A stretch of 64,000 nt of DNA from an uncultured Candidatus Melainabacteria bacterium (GTDB lineage Bacteria > Cyanobacteriota > Vampirovibrionia > Gastranaerophilales > Gastranaerophilaceae): positions 113,867-177,866 of the forward strand of contig CATKZI010000004.1 in NCBI GenBank assembly GCA_949841365.1. The letters are read 5' to 3'. The notes beneath the pieces are model-generated. The model had not been told where the DNA came from. It worked only from the letters and a program-made list of their open reading frames with translations, and searched no databases. The first letter of the stretch is position 1. Each line of letters opens with the position of its first letter. Shown piece by piece: positions 10,294-18,848 of this stretch. Position numbers and translations under genes: made by a program.

Positions 10294-10863
10294 ATGATTT
10301 CTGCAATTAATCCATCTTTCACAGGAAATAAATATAATTTACCTGTTCAAAGAATAGTTAAAAAATCGTTCAATTATTCGACAGAAACCGGTTCTGTGCA
10401 AGTAAGACCTTATATAGGCACACTTGAACGGAGCGTAGGAATCTCTACGGAAGAAGGCGGTTATGGCGGCGGTTACTTAACTGGTAATATTGATACGCCT
10501 TTGAGTACTACAGATGTTCATACATGTGCTCTGTTAAATCTTTTTAATGAATACACCTCAAAGCAGGCTTTGTATCATGTGCACCATAAAACTCCTGTAC
10601 AACAAATAGTAGATTTTATACGAAAAATTTTCCCTGATTTTTCAGGTGTTAATATTGCAGGCGGTGATCAATTCCAGACTGTAAATACTATGAGGAAAAT
10701 TGCGGAAGCTGTTGACAATGTTAATCCAAATGCTCCAAAAACTTATTTTCATACAGTTTGTGAAAATCCCCAGTTGGTTGCATGTGACGGTGAAATTTCC
10801 TACATAAAAGGTAAATCAGGACAGTTATCATTTATACAGGATACTGAGCACTATTGGGGTTAA
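10294..10863 (+). CDS. Unknown protein with CheD-like motif order
   Basis: A 189-aa protein with no confident family. It begins MISAINPSFTGNKYN, the SFTG-type start shared by many proteins of this lineage. From residue 70 it shows TTDVHTCALLNLFN, then YHVHHKTPVQQIVDFIRKIF, then GVNIAGGDQF. That order (Cys in an initial strand, His about 25 residues later, a helix, and a GG pair before a second helix) is the arrangement of the CheD glutamine deamidase fold. A deamidase function is therefore possible but unproven, as overall identity is low by eye. No signal peptide is visible. It overlaps the convergent GNAT gene by 4 nt. Confidence 0.6.
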   Translation: MISAINPSFTGNKYNLPVQRIVKKSFNYSTETGSVQVRPYIGTLERSVGISTEEGGYGGGYLTGNIDTPLSTTDVHTCALLNLFNEYTSKQALYHVHHKTPVQQIVDFIRKIFPDFSGVNIAGGDQFQTVNTMRKIAEAVDNVNPNAPKTYFHTVCENPQLVACDGEISYIKGKSGQLSFIQDTEHYWG

Positions 10864-11834
10864 TTGGATGAAAATTCTCCAAACTGGAATATTTGCAGAG
10901 CGTTCTCACTCTGTTTAATTTGTTTGTAGTAATCTTTTATCAGTACGCATTGGGTTTGGATGCAGTTTAAATTTCTTTCGTGCAGATATTTTTCAAGATT
11001 GTCGGCATTTTTTGTGTATTGTCTGTGTTTTAAAAATGCACAGAATCTTGATTTCCTGCTTGAAATTTCTGAAAGCGCAAAGTTAATCACCTCATCATAA
11101 TTGATGTTATACGCATCATTCAATGACATATCAATGATAAAGTTGTAGTTGTCATTTGTTGTAATAGAAAGATATGCTATAATTTTTTCTTTTTCGGGTT
11201 CTTCGAGTACAAATCTGTTTTTATATCCGTTTGCTAATCCTGCAAATACAGGCTCAACATATTCGGATTTTATGCGTTCCAATGATGGTCTGTACAAATT
11301 TTTTAATTCTGAATTATAAAGTCTTGCAACATATTTCGCATCCGAGTTTTGGCAGTGTCTGAAATGAGCTTTGGTAGTTTGTATCGGTGTAAAATTGTCA
11401 AGCTTCCATAAGTTTTCATAACTGCATTGTCTGAACCCGCAGCCCTGCAGAAATAAGTCTAAAAGTTCATCATGCGACTGTTCAACTGTTACTATAAATG
11501 ATACTGCACCCTTTGCACCATATCTTGCAACCACAAACTCAACAAGCTGTTTGCCCACATCATACATATTTTGTTTAAAAATCAGCTTTGTAATATTAAT
11601 TTTATACGGATTTCCGCTTGTCGGAACAATAGTAATAAGTCCTAAGATTTCACCATCTTTTAGTAAAATATAACTTTCAGGCATGAATTTGAATTTTAAA
11701 GGCAATAACCCGTGGCATAGAGCAAATGCATTGACAGTAAGTGTTTGTGAAATTCTGTCATCATTGCCCAGATATGATATCATTTTTTTTATTTTAGGTG
11801 CATCAAAATACGTCAATCTTCTTATGCTAATCAT
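10860..11834 (-). CDS. GNAT-like acetyltransferase domain protein
   Basis: A 324-aa protein starting MISIRRLTYFDAPKIKKMI, typical of the first strand and helix of GNAT folds. The N-terminal 150 residues contain SYILLKDGEILGLITIVPTSG (central strands) and LVEFVVARYGAKGAVSFIV. The second half repeats the pattern less clearly (FRHCQNSDAKYVARLYNSEL onward), suggesting a tandem GNAT arrangement. Substrate unknown. The ATG at 11834 has no ribosome site; a promoter TTGAAA-N17-TATAAT ends 6 nt upstream, so the mRNA is probably leaderless. It is divergent from the alcohol dehydrogenase pair. Confidence 0.65.
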   Translation of the reverse strand: MISIRRLTYFDAPKIKKMISYLGNDDRISQTLTVNAFALCHGLLPLKFKFMPESYILLKDGEILGLITIVPTSGNPYKINITKLIFKQNMYDVGKQLVEFVVARYGAKGAVSFIVTVEQSHDELLDLFLQGCGFRQCSYENLWKLDNFTPIQTTKAHFRHCQNSDAKYVARLYNSELKNLYRPSLERIKSEYVEPVFAGLANGYKNRFVLEEPEKEKIIAYLSITTNDNYNFIIDMSLNDAYNINYDEVINFALSEISSRKSRFCAFLKHRQYTKNADNLEKYLHERNLNCIQTQCVLIKDYYKQIKQSENALQIFQFGEFSSN

Positions 11835-11840
11835 ATATTT

Positions 11841-11869
11841 ATTATAGACGTTATTTTTATTCTTTTCAA
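11841..11869 (-). promoter_or_regulatory. Leaderless promoter of the GNAT gene
   Basis: Reading the minus strand: TTGAAA (11869-11864), 17-bp spacer, TATAAT (11846-11841), then exactly 6 nt to the ATG at 11834. No Shine-Dalgarno sequence lies between. Confidence 0.65.
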
Positions 11870-11889
11870 GTTTGTGATAAGATTTTTGT

Positions 11890-12870
11890 ATGAGAACAGC
11901 TGTTATTTGTGGTGAAAAAATTATAGTAAAAAGTACCCCGTCAATAACTTTAGATGGCAGAGAAGGCGCAATCGTAAAAGTGTTGGGATGCGGTTTGTGC
12001 GGGTCTGATATTGTAAAATTTGTACATAAGATTTCAAAAAACGGAACGGTTTTGGGTCATGAAATTGTTGCGCAAATTGTTGAAATAAATTCTAAAACAG
12101 ATTTTAAAATCGGAGATACAATTGTAACTTCGCATCATATACCTTGCGGAAAATGTGTTTATTGCAGACATGGAAATGTTTCAATGTGTGAACATTTTAA
12201 AGCGACTAATATTCGCCCCGGAGGATTTTCTGAATTAGTTTATTTATCTGAAGAACATCTTGAAAATGTCGCGCATTTAAAACCTGAAAATCTTACAGAA
12301 GTTGAAGCTTCTTTTTATGAACCTTTAGGCTGTATCGTAAGAGCTGTAAAACGTGCCAATCTTATGACTGGCGATAAGGTGCTTGTCGTTGGACTGGGTT
12401 CTATAGGGATTTTGACTGCACAGGCGTTAAAAGCTTGCGGTGCAAATGTCGTCGGATGCGATCTCTTGCCAAAAAGAATTGAAGTTTTGCGAAACCTCGG
12501 GATTGATGCAGTTGATGTGAGAGAATTGTCGGGTGAATTTGATGGTATATTTATGACATCAGGTGCTGACAAGGCTATTGATACGGCTTTAAAACATGTC
12601 AGAAACGGCGGTAAAATTCTTGTATTCTCAAGCACACCGTCAGAAATGTCAGCTTATGCAAATAATGAAATTTATTACAGAGAATTAACCGTTATGGGAA
12701 GCTATTCACCGTCACCTGCTGATTTGAAAGATTCTCTTGAACTTTTGAGAACAGGTAAAGTTAAGGTCAGCGGAATTTCTACAGAATACAAGCTTGATGA
12801 TATTCAACAGGCTTTTGATGATACTATGTCAAATAAAATTATGAAAGCGTATATAAAAATAAAGGAATAA
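11890..12870 (+). CDS. Zinc-dependent alcohol dehydrogenase family protein (first of pair)
   Basis: A 326-aa medium-chain dehydrogenase. Catalytic zinc ligands are in GCGLCGSDIVKF and GHEIV; the structural zinc lobe is CGKCVYCRHGNVSMC with all four cysteines. The Rossmann motif is VVGLGSIG near residue 168. It resembles sorbitol, threonine or other polyol dehydrogenases. It is 3 bp from the next gene, a second member of the same family, so the two form an operon that ends in a strong terminator. Substrate unknown. The start ATG has no ribosome site and lies 6 nt after a TAAGAT box. Confidence 0.85.
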   Translation: MRTAVICGEKIIVKSTPSITLDGREGAIVKVLGCGLCGSDIVKFVHKISKNGTVLGHEIVAQIVEINSKTDFKIGDTIVTSHHIPCGKCVYCRHGNVSMCEHFKATNIRPGGFSELVYLSEEHLENVAHLKPENLTEVEASFYEPLGCIVRAVKRANLMTGDKVLVVGLGSIGILTAQALKACGANVVGCDLLPKRIEVLRNLGIDAVDVRELSGEFDGIFMTSGADKAIDTALKHVRNGGKILVFSSTPSEMSAYANNEIYYRELTVMGSYSPSPADLKDSLELLRTGKVKVSGISTEYKLDDIQQAFDDTMSNKIMKAYIKIKE

Positions 12871-12873
12871 ACA

Positions 12874-13905
12874 ATGCGTGCTATACAATATTACGGACCG
12901 CAAAATATAAAATATGAAGAAGTTTCGGTAAAACCGCCTCAAGAAGGTGAAATTGTCGTAAAAGTTATGTCTGCTTTGACTTGCGGAACTGATGTAAAAA
13001 CCTTTAGACGCGGTCATCCCGTACTTATTAAATCCGTTCCGTCAGGTTTCGGACACGAGTTTTCAGGAATTGTTGATAAAGTCGGCAAAGGTGTCGAAAA
13101 CGTAAAAGTTGGTGACAGAGTTGTTTGTGCAAATTCTGCGCCTTGCGGACACTGTTTTTACTGCAGGCATGAGGAATATAACTTGTGCGAAAATCTTGAT
13201 TTACTTAATGGCGCTTATGCAGAGTATATAACAGTTCCTGCCCGTATTGTTAAGGAAAATACACTTATTTTGCCTGACGATTTAAGCTTTGATAAAGCTG
13301 CATTTTGTGAACCTTTAGCAAATGTTGTTCACGGTGTTGAAAGAACAGGTATTAAAGAAGGGCAGACTGTCGGGATTATCGGTATAGGACCAATCGGGCT
13401 TATGTTTGCTCGCCTTGCTAAACTGAAAGGTGCTAATGTCATAGTTGCTGGCAGAAATCCCATGAAACTTAAGCTGGCTGATGAATTTGCTCATGCTGAT
13501 GAAATTATTGATTTGACCAGATACCCAAATCCTGAAAAAATCTTTAAAGAATATACTGAAGAACACAGAGGACTTGATGTTGCAGTAGAATGTGTAGGAT
13601 TGCCTGAAATTTGGGAAAGAATTTTCTCTTGCGTTCGCCCGGGTGGTACGGTTCATTTCTTTGGCGGATGTAAATCAGGTTCTACGGTTACGTTTGACAC
13701 GACAAAAATGCATTACGGCGACATAAAACTTATGAGTGTATTTCACCATACTCCAAAGTATTTTAGAATGGCTCTGGATTATATCGCATCAGGTGAAGTT
13801 GAAGTTGAAAAGCTTATAACAGATACGCTTCCGCTTGAAAAAGTTGAATATGCCATGCAGCAGCATATTGACGGAAAAGCCATTAAGTTTCTAATAAAAC
13901 CATAA
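12874..13905 (+). CDS. Zinc-dependent alcohol dehydrogenase family protein (second of pair)
   Basis: A 343-aa medium-chain zinc dehydrogenase of the threonine/sorbitol dehydrogenase group. It shows LTCGTDVKTFRRGHP and GFGHEFSG (catalytic zinc), CGHCFYCRHEEYNLC (structural zinc) and VGIIGIGPIGLM (NAD(P)-binding). It follows its paralogue by 3 bp and is followed directly by a terminator. The two proteins differ enough to act on different substrates, possibly successive oxidations, but no neighbouring pathway gene indicates which. Confidence 0.87.
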   Translation: MRAIQYYGPQNIKYEEVSVKPPQEGEIVVKVMSALTCGTDVKTFRRGHPVLIKSVPSGFGHEFSGIVDKVGKGVENVKVGDRVVCANSAPCGHCFYCRHEEYNLCENLDLLNGAYAEYITVPARIVKENTLILPDDLSFDKAAFCEPLANVVHGVERTGIKEGQTVGIIGIGPIGLMFARLAKLKGANVIVAGRNPMKLKLADEFAHADEIIDLTRYPNPEKIFKEYTEEHRGLDVAVECVGLPEIWERIFSCVRPGGTVHFFGGCKSGSTVTFDTTKMHYGDIKLMSVFHHTPKYFRMALDYIASGEVEVEKLITDTLPLEKVEYAMQQHIDGKAIKFLIKP

Positions 13906-13908
13906 AAG

Positions 13909-13935
13909 AAAGACCGATTTTAAATCGGTCTTTTT
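13909..13935 (+). terminator. Intrinsic terminator after the dehydrogenase pair
   Basis: Inverted repeat AAAGACCGATTT / AAATCGGTCTTT followed by TTT. It ends the two-gene dehydrogenase transcript 4 bp after the stop. Confidence 0.9.
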
Positions 13936-13957
13936 AATAAGTAAAGCTCTCTTACTT

Positions 13958-14116
13958 CTATTTCACTGCGCGTAATCGTTGCGCTTCTATACCTGCGTCC
14001 GCATTAATCATCTTGGCAGACGCCATTGCCATATTTCGGCGTTTTCTCGCTCCTCTTAATATAAATTCCACACTTTCGCATATATTACACGACGGGGATA
14101 TTATCTTTTTTAACAT
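13958..14116 (-). CDS. Small hypothetical protein, 52 aa
   Basis: An ORF of 52 codons starting at ATG 14116 with GGAG 8 nt upstream. It begins MLKKIISPSCNICESVEFIL and has a basic centre (RGARKRRN) then a helix-forming AMASAKMINADAGIEAQR. It contains a CNIC pair and no signal peptide. It lies alone between two terminators (13909-13935 and 14214-14247) in what would otherwise be a 350-bp gap. The ribosome site and isolated position support translation, but I recognise no family. The C-terminal part could in principle be non-coding. Confidence 0.45.
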   Translation of the reverse strand: MLKKIISPSCNICESVEFILRGARKRRNMAMASAKMINADAGIEAQRLRAVK

Positions 14117-14213
14117 ATATTATTTCTCCATAAATTTCTGATTACATGTTTTATATCGGAAGGTCTGTGAGAAAACTTTAATAATTTGAGAGATTTGTTA
14201 CAAAATTGCAACA

Positions 14214-14247
14214 AAAAACGAGCCTTAAGTTTAAGACTCGTTTTTTT
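14214..14247. terminator. Intrinsic terminator after rpmA
   Basis: Stem AACGAGCCTTAA / TTAAGACTCGTT (one C:A-type mismatch) with T runs on both sides. It lies 15 bp past the rpmA stop on the minus strand. Confidence 0.85.
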
Positions 14248-14261
14248 ATTTTTTTTATTCA

Positions 14262-14516
14262 CTATACAGCGTAAACGCTAACTTGTTTTCTGTCGCGTCT
14301 GTGTGCTTCAAATTTTACTTGACCGTCAATCAAAGCATACAATGTATCATCTGAACCGATACCTACGTTGTTGCCCGGGTGAACTTTTGTTCCGCGTTGA
14401 CGAACTAGAATGTTACCGGCTTTAACGATTTCACCGCCGAATTTTTTAACGCCTAAACGCTTCGCTTCTGAATCACGTCCGTTACGGGTAGATCCCATAC
14501 CTTTCTTATGTGCCAT
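14262..14516 (-). CDS. rpmA: 50S ribosomal protein L27
   Basis: An 84-aa protein, [20 protein letters not shown] at the start and [20 protein letters not shown] in the centre, diagnostic of bL27. It sits on the large subunit near the peptidyl-transferase centre. The reading frame is open further upstream, but the start chosen here has GGAG 9 nt before it and matches the mature L27 N-terminus. There is no Firmicutes-type cleavable extension before AHKKG. It follows rplU in the usual L21-L27 operon and ends at a terminator. Confidence 0.97.
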   Translation of the reverse strand: MAHKKGMGSTRNGRDSEAKRLGVKKFGGEIVKAGNILVRQRGTKVHPGNNVGIGSDDTLYALIDGQVKFEAHRRDRKQVSVYAV

Positions 14517-14660
14517 TTTATTATTCTCCTGTACTACGTACGTAGACACTGCTTACGATTATTTAAGTTGCGCCTGCATACTTGTTTTGTATCACTTTTA
14601 CCAATAATTTTGTTATCGGCTTTTCTTAGTTTGACGCACTCGGTGCTGTGCACCTCGCAT

Positions 14661-15011
14661 CTATTCTGCTTCTGCTGCAGTTTCTGCTTTTTTCTGAGCT
14701 GATGTTCTGATTTTAGAAATCATTACTCTTGTAAAGCCTTGTCTGTGACCTTGTTTTTTTCTGTAACCTTTTTTAGGTCTTTGTTTATAAACGATTACTT
14801 TTTTAGCTTTGTCATGTTTTACGATTGTACCTTCAGCAGATGCACCTGCAACGTAAGGTTGACCTACTTTAGATTTTTTACCGTTTACAATCATTACAAC
14901 TTTGTCAAATACTACTTTAGCGTTTTCTTCGCCTTCTAATAATTCAACATCAAGGTATCTTCCTTCTTCAACCTGATATTGTTTTCCGCCTGTTTCTACA
15001 ATTGCGAACAT
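14661..15011 (-). CDS. rplU: 50S ribosomal protein L21
   Basis: A 116-aa bL21: MFAIVETGGKQYQVEEGRYL at the N-terminus and KRRPKKGYRKKQGHRQ-type basic segment (here YKQRPKKGYRKKQGHRQGFT) followed by an Ala/Glu-rich tail. It binds 23S rRNA in the large subunit. It is the first gene of the rplU-rpmA operon with a ribosome site AGAAAGGAAAAG. The 5' leader contains two alternative hairpins, described separately. Confidence 0.97.
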   Translation of the reverse strand: MFAIVETGGKQYQVEEGRYLDVELLEGEENAKVVFDKVVMIVNGKKSKVGQPYVAGASAEGTIVKHDKAKKVIVYKQRPKKGYRKKQGHRQGFTRVMISKIRTSAQKKAETAAEAE

Positions 15012-15029
15012 TTTCTTTTCCTTTCTTTT

Positions 15030-15050
15030 GGGTTTCGTACCCCGTGGGGT
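15030..15050 (-). promoter_or_regulatory. Candidate L21 operon leader with alternative hairpins
   Basis: On the minus strand the leader reads ACCCCACGGGGTACGAAACCC. GGGGT can pair with ACCCC upstream or, as GGGT, with ACCC downstream, and the two helices exclude each other. This lies 19-39 nt before the rplU ATG, where r-protein autoregulatory leaders are found. Confidence 0.35.
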
Positions 15051-15174
15051 TTATCAACGATTTACCGCATACTAATACATCAATAATTATCTACCGCTAA
15101 AACCCCTCTGTCAAGTAGTATTAACATTTTTTAACGTTATGACGCTGTTGGTTTGTTTGATATAAAATTATTAT

Positions 15175-16491
15175 ATGAAATTTAAGTCAGAAGAGATTGA
15201 ATGCGCAGTTGGCGCTAAGGTTAATATTGAGGGAGAGTTTGAAATCTCCACTGATACAAGAACAATAAAAAAAGGTGATTTGTATTTGCCCTTGAAAGGT
15301 GCAAATTTTGACGGGGAAGCTTTTTGTGATAAAGCGCTTGAGGCGGGCGCATCTGCATGTTTTTGTACAAAAGATATGCAAAATGGTATAAAAGTTGATG
15401 ATACATTAACTGCCTATCTGCAAATCGCAAATTTTGCAAGACGTAAATATAATCCGAAAGTCGTCGGGGTTACGGGAAGCTCGGGTAAGACTACCACAAA
15501 AGAAATGATTTATTCGGTTGTTTCCGAAAAGTTTAAAACTCACAAAACTTTTTCAAATCACAATAACGAAATTGGTTTTTGTCAGACTGTTCTTTCAATG
15601 AACGAGGATACGGAAGTTCTTATTGTAGAAATGGGAATGCGCGGACTTGGCGAGATTGAACTTATTACAAAATATGCAGAACCTGATTTTGCGGTAATTA
15701 CAAATGCCGGTTCGGCTCATATCGGACGATTGGGCAGTTTGGACAATATTGCAAAAGCTAAATGTGAGATTACATCAAAATTGAAAGAAACTCTTATTGC
15801 GCATGACAATGAGCGTATCAAAAAATTTGCAAATTTTGACGGTGAAAAAATATTTTATTCAATCAATGATGTGAAAGTGCTTGAAAAAAGAAGCGGATAT
15901 TCTAAATTTATTTATAAGGGAAATGAATATGAGCTTAATGTAGAGGGTGATTACAATATTGAAAACTCGCTTTCTGCAATTGAAATCGGTTATAAACTCG
16001 GTATGTCTTATGATGAGATAAGAAAAGGACTTCTTGCTTATAGACCGATTGAAAAACGTTGGGAATCTCAAAACATCAGAGGATTCAATATAATTAACGA
16101 CAGTTATAATGCAAACCCGGAATCCATGAAAGCTTCAGTTTCAACGTTTTTGGAACTCTACGATAACCCTGTTGTTGTTCTTGGAAATATGGGCGAGCTT
16201 GGCGAGAATGAAGTCGAATTTCACAGGGAAGTTGGCAGATACCTTGGTAAAAAATTTAAGCAGGGAATGTTTTTAACAGTAGGAAATTTGGCTCGTTATA
16301 TCGGCGAGGAGCTTTCAAAATGCGGGCTGAATGTTAAGTCTTTTGAGAACAATATTGAAACATCTCGTTACATTCTTGATAATCTGAATGCGGGTAGTAC
16401 AATATTCTTGAAGGCTTCAAGAGCCATGAAGTTTGAGGAGATAATTGAATATTTAAAGGGAGATAAAACGGGAACGAGCGTAAGCGAGTGA
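15175..16491 (+). CDS. murF: UDP-N-acetylmuramoyl-tripeptide--D-alanyl-D-alanine ligase
   Basis: A 438-aa Mur ligase that adds D-Ala-D-Ala to the UDP-MurNAc tripeptide in the cytoplasm. The ATP-binding loop is VTGSSGKTTTKEM near residue 99; HKTFSNHNNEIGFCQTV is the MurF substrate motif; the C-terminal domain has NDSYNANPESMKAS and VLGNMGELGE. It opens the cell-wall cluster murF-mraY-murD-ftsW-murG-folC. There is no ribosome site; a TAAAAT box lies exactly 6 nt before the ATG, which suggests a leaderless transcript. Confidence 0.95.
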   Translation: MKFKSEEIECAVGAKVNIEGEFEISTDTRTIKKGDLYLPLKGANFDGEAFCDKALEAGASACFCTKDMQNGIKVDDTLTAYLQIANFARRKYNPKVVGVTGSSGKTTTKEMIYSVVSEKFKTHKTFSNHNNEIGFCQTVLSMNEDTEVLIVEMGMRGLGEIELITKYAEPDFAVITNAGSAHIGRLGSLDNIAKAKCEITSKLKETLIAHDNERIKKFANFDGEKIFYSINDVKVLEKRSGYSKFIYKGNEYELNVEGDYNIENSLSAIEIGYKLGMSYDEIRKGLLAYRPIEKRWESQNIRGFNIINDSYNANPESMKASVSTFLELYDNPVVVLGNMGELGENEVEFHREVGRYLGKKFKQGMFLTVGNLARYIGEELSKCGLNVKSFENNIETSRYILDNLNAGSTIFLKASRAMKFEEIIEYLKGDKTGTSVSE

Positions 16492-16542
16492 CTGACCAAA
16501 ATCTTGAAAATTGCAAGAAAATCGTGAAAGAGGGTATAAAAG

Positions 16543-17520
16543 ATGATAATGTTGGCAGTGGCATTTTTGCTGGGAATGATTTTATGTTTGTTATTCGGCG
16601 TGCCGTATATAGATTTTTTAAAGAAACACTTAATAGGACAGTATGTTAAAGACTGTGCGCCCGAAGCTCATGCAAAAAAACAGGGAACTCCGACTACAGG
16701 CGGTGTTTTTATAATTGTTGCAATTATTTTGGGCTCAATCATAACTCTCGCTATGGCGCAAAGATTGACTACAGAAGCTTTTATAATCCTTTTGACTTTG
16801 TTATTTTACACATTTGCAGGGTTTCAAGATGATTATATTAAAATTAAAGGTAAAGGCAATGACGGCTTGACTGCTCGCGGAAAACTTTTAAGACAGATTG
16901 CAATTGCTATGCTTCCGATTTTGTTTATGATGTTAACAAAACAAGGGGCAGGCGATGTGACAATTGGTCAGTATGTGTTGCATATGGGTTGGTTATATCC
17001 TATATTTGCGGTTTTTGTAATTACAGGTGCATCAAATGCTTATAATTTAACAGACGGATTGGACGGACTTGCAGCATCAACAGGAATTTTTGCATTTATC
17101 GCATGTGCTTTAATTTGTTTGTTCAGCGGTTCTCCGGAGGCTGCAATAATTTCAGCTTCTGTAGCGGGAGCGCTTGCTGGATTCTTGAAATTCAATAAAC
17201 CGAAAGCCGAAGTTTTCATGGGCGATACAGGCTCTCTTGCCATTGGCGGACTTTTAGGTACTGTTGCAGTTCTGGGTAAATTCGAAATTTTACTTGTGTT
17301 GATTGCGGGTGTTTTTGTAATGGAAACTTTGTCAGTAATTATTCAGGTTATAAGCTTTAAAACAACAGGAAAAAGGGTTTTTAAAATGTCGCCTATTCAC
17401 CACCATTTTGAACTGTGTAATTGGTCAGAAAAGAAAATTGTTGTTGTATTTGCGCTTGTTTCGGCATTGCTGTCGGGCATTGCATGTTTAATTCACTTTT
17501 ATGGGAGCGCTTTGTTATGA
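16543..17520 (+). CDS. mraY: Phospho-N-acetylmuramoyl-pentapeptide transferase
   Basis: A 325-aa integral membrane enzyme that transfers phospho-MurNAc-pentapeptide to undecaprenyl phosphate, making lipid I. Signature segments are HAKKQGTPTTGGV, the Asp pair FAGFQDDYIK, NAYNLTDGLDGLA, FMGDTGSLAIGG and SPIHHHFE. A ribosome site AAAGAGGG lies upstream, 50 bp after murF. The stop overlaps the murD ATG in an ATGA arrangement. Confidence 0.97.
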   Translation: MIMLAVAFLLGMILCLLFGVPYIDFLKKHLIGQYVKDCAPEAHAKKQGTPTTGGVFIIVAIILGSIITLAMAQRLTTEAFIILLTLLFYTFAGFQDDYIKIKGKGNDGLTARGKLLRQIAIAMLPILFMMLTKQGAGDVTIGQYVLHMGWLYPIFAVFVITGASNAYNLTDGLDGLAASTGIFAFIACALICLFSGSPEAAIISASVAGALAGFLKFNKPKAEVFMGDTGSLAIGGLLGTVAVLGKFEILLVLIAGVFVMETLSVIIQVISFKTTGKRVFKMSPIHHHFELCNWSEKKIVVVFALVSALLSGIACLIHFYGSALL

Positions 17521-18848
17521 TAAAATGGATTGGCAAAAAAGTTCTGGTGTTAGGGTTTTCAAAAAGCGGAATTTCTGCGGCTAAATACTTAAACAGTAAA
17601 GGGGCAGATGTTTATATAACGGAATCTCGCGAAAAAAGAGAAAGTGATATTGAGCTTGACGGAATTCAGGTTGAATTTGGCGGACACAGTGATGAATTTA
17701 TAAAAGATGCTTATATTGCCGTAACAAGCCCCGGAATACCGCCTAAAGCTGAAATTATGAAGCGTTTGAAAAATGAAAACATAAAGGTGATTTCTGAGGT
17801 TGAACTTGCGTTTACGGAAACTTCAAAACCTTTTATTGCAATTACGGGAACTAACGGCAAAACAACAACTACAGCTTTGACGGCACATATTTTATCGAGT
17901 GAATATAAAGCTGAACCTTGCGGAAATTATGGTGTTCCGCCGTGTGACCTTTTAGATAAAAACATTGATTACTTTGTATGTGAATGTAGTTCTTTTCAGC
18001 TTCAATACAGTCCTGCATTTGTTCCGCAGATTGGTGTATTTACCAATTTAACGCCTGATCATATTGACTGGCATGAGGGAGTGGAAAATTATTTCAATGC
18101 AAAGGCAAAAATGTTTAGAGACGGTGTACCTTTTGCAGTATTGAACGCAAAAGATGAAAAACTTGTTCAGCTTGCAAAAGAGTGTTCGGGCACTGTATTT
18201 TTCTTTGACGGAGAGATTGGAGAGAATTGTTCTTACATAAAAGACGGGGCGATTTTCTTTAAAAGAAACGGCAAAGAGGAGAAAATAATTACGCTTGAGG
18301 ATTGTCCGCTTATTGGAAATCACAATTACCAAAATGTGATGTGCTCTATTGTTGTTGCAAAAATTGAGGGAATTTCTAATGAGCATATTCGTGAGGCAAT
18401 TATGTCTTTTAAAGTTCCCGAACACAGATTGGAAAAATTTGCACAAATCGGCAAAACCGTTTTTTATAACGATTCTAAGGCTACAAATCCCGAGGCAAGT
18501 TTGGTTGCAATAAATTCTTTTAATAATACTGATGTTGCCCTGATTGTGGGCGGACGCGACAAAAATACCGATTTGAAAGAATTTTGTGATGCTGTAAAAG
18601 AACATATTAAAACAGTTATTCTTATCGGCGAAGCTGCAGAAAGATTTGAAGAAAACTTGAAATCTGACGGGTTTGAAAATATAATAAGAGAAAGTACAAT
18701 GCAATCAGCGATTGACAGAGCTGTTGAATTAAATCCTGATGTGGTGCTTTTGTCACCTGCATGTGCAAGTTTTGATATGTTTACGGGATATGAAGAAAGA
18801 GGAAGGGTATTTAAGGAATATGTCTTATCAAAGACCGACAAGGCGTGA
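17517..18848 (+). CDS. murD: UDP-N-acetylmuramoylalanine--D-glutamate ligase
   Basis: A 443-aa cytoplasmic Mur ligase adding D-Glu to UDP-MurNAc-L-Ala. It begins MIKWIGKKVLVLGFSKSGIS, carries the ATP loop ITGTNGKTTTTALT, the Mur-typical LTPDHIDWHEGVENY, NDSKATNPEAS and LLSPACASFDMF at the C-terminus. The frame is open upstream into mraY, but the start at 17517 gives the family length and overlaps the mraY stop (ATGA) with GGGAG 9 nt before. Confidence 0.96.
   Translation: MIKWIGKKVLVLGFSKSGISAAKYLNSKGADVYITESREKRESDIELDGIQVEFGGHSDEFIKDAYIAVTSPGIPPKAEIMKRLKNENIKVISEVELAFTETSKPFIAITGTNGKTTTTALTAHILSSEYKAEPCGNYGVPPCDLLDKNIDYFVCECSSFQLQYSPAFVPQIGVFTNLTPDHIDWHEGVENYFNAKAKMFRDGVPFAVLNAKDEKLVQLAKECSGTVFFFDGEIGENCSYIKDGAIFFKRNGKEEKIITLEDCPLIGNHNYQNVMCSIVVAKIEGISNEHIREAIMSFKVPEHRLEKFAQIGKTVFYNDSKATNPEASLVAINSFNNTDVALIVGGRDKNTDLKEFCDAVKEHIKTVILIGEAAERFEENLKSDGFENIIRESTMQSAIDRAVELNPDVVLLSPACASFDMFTGYEERGRVFKEYVLSKTDKA

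Noticed and set aside
17421..17516. Upstream extension of murD into mraY
   Set aside because: It would overlap mraY by 100 nt and adds a cysteine-rich segment not found in MurD; the ATGA start at 17517 has a ribosome site.
18048..18704. 218-codon antisense frame within murD
   Set aside because: Shadow of murD; composition (Phe, Asn, Cys-rich) is typical of an antisense artefact.
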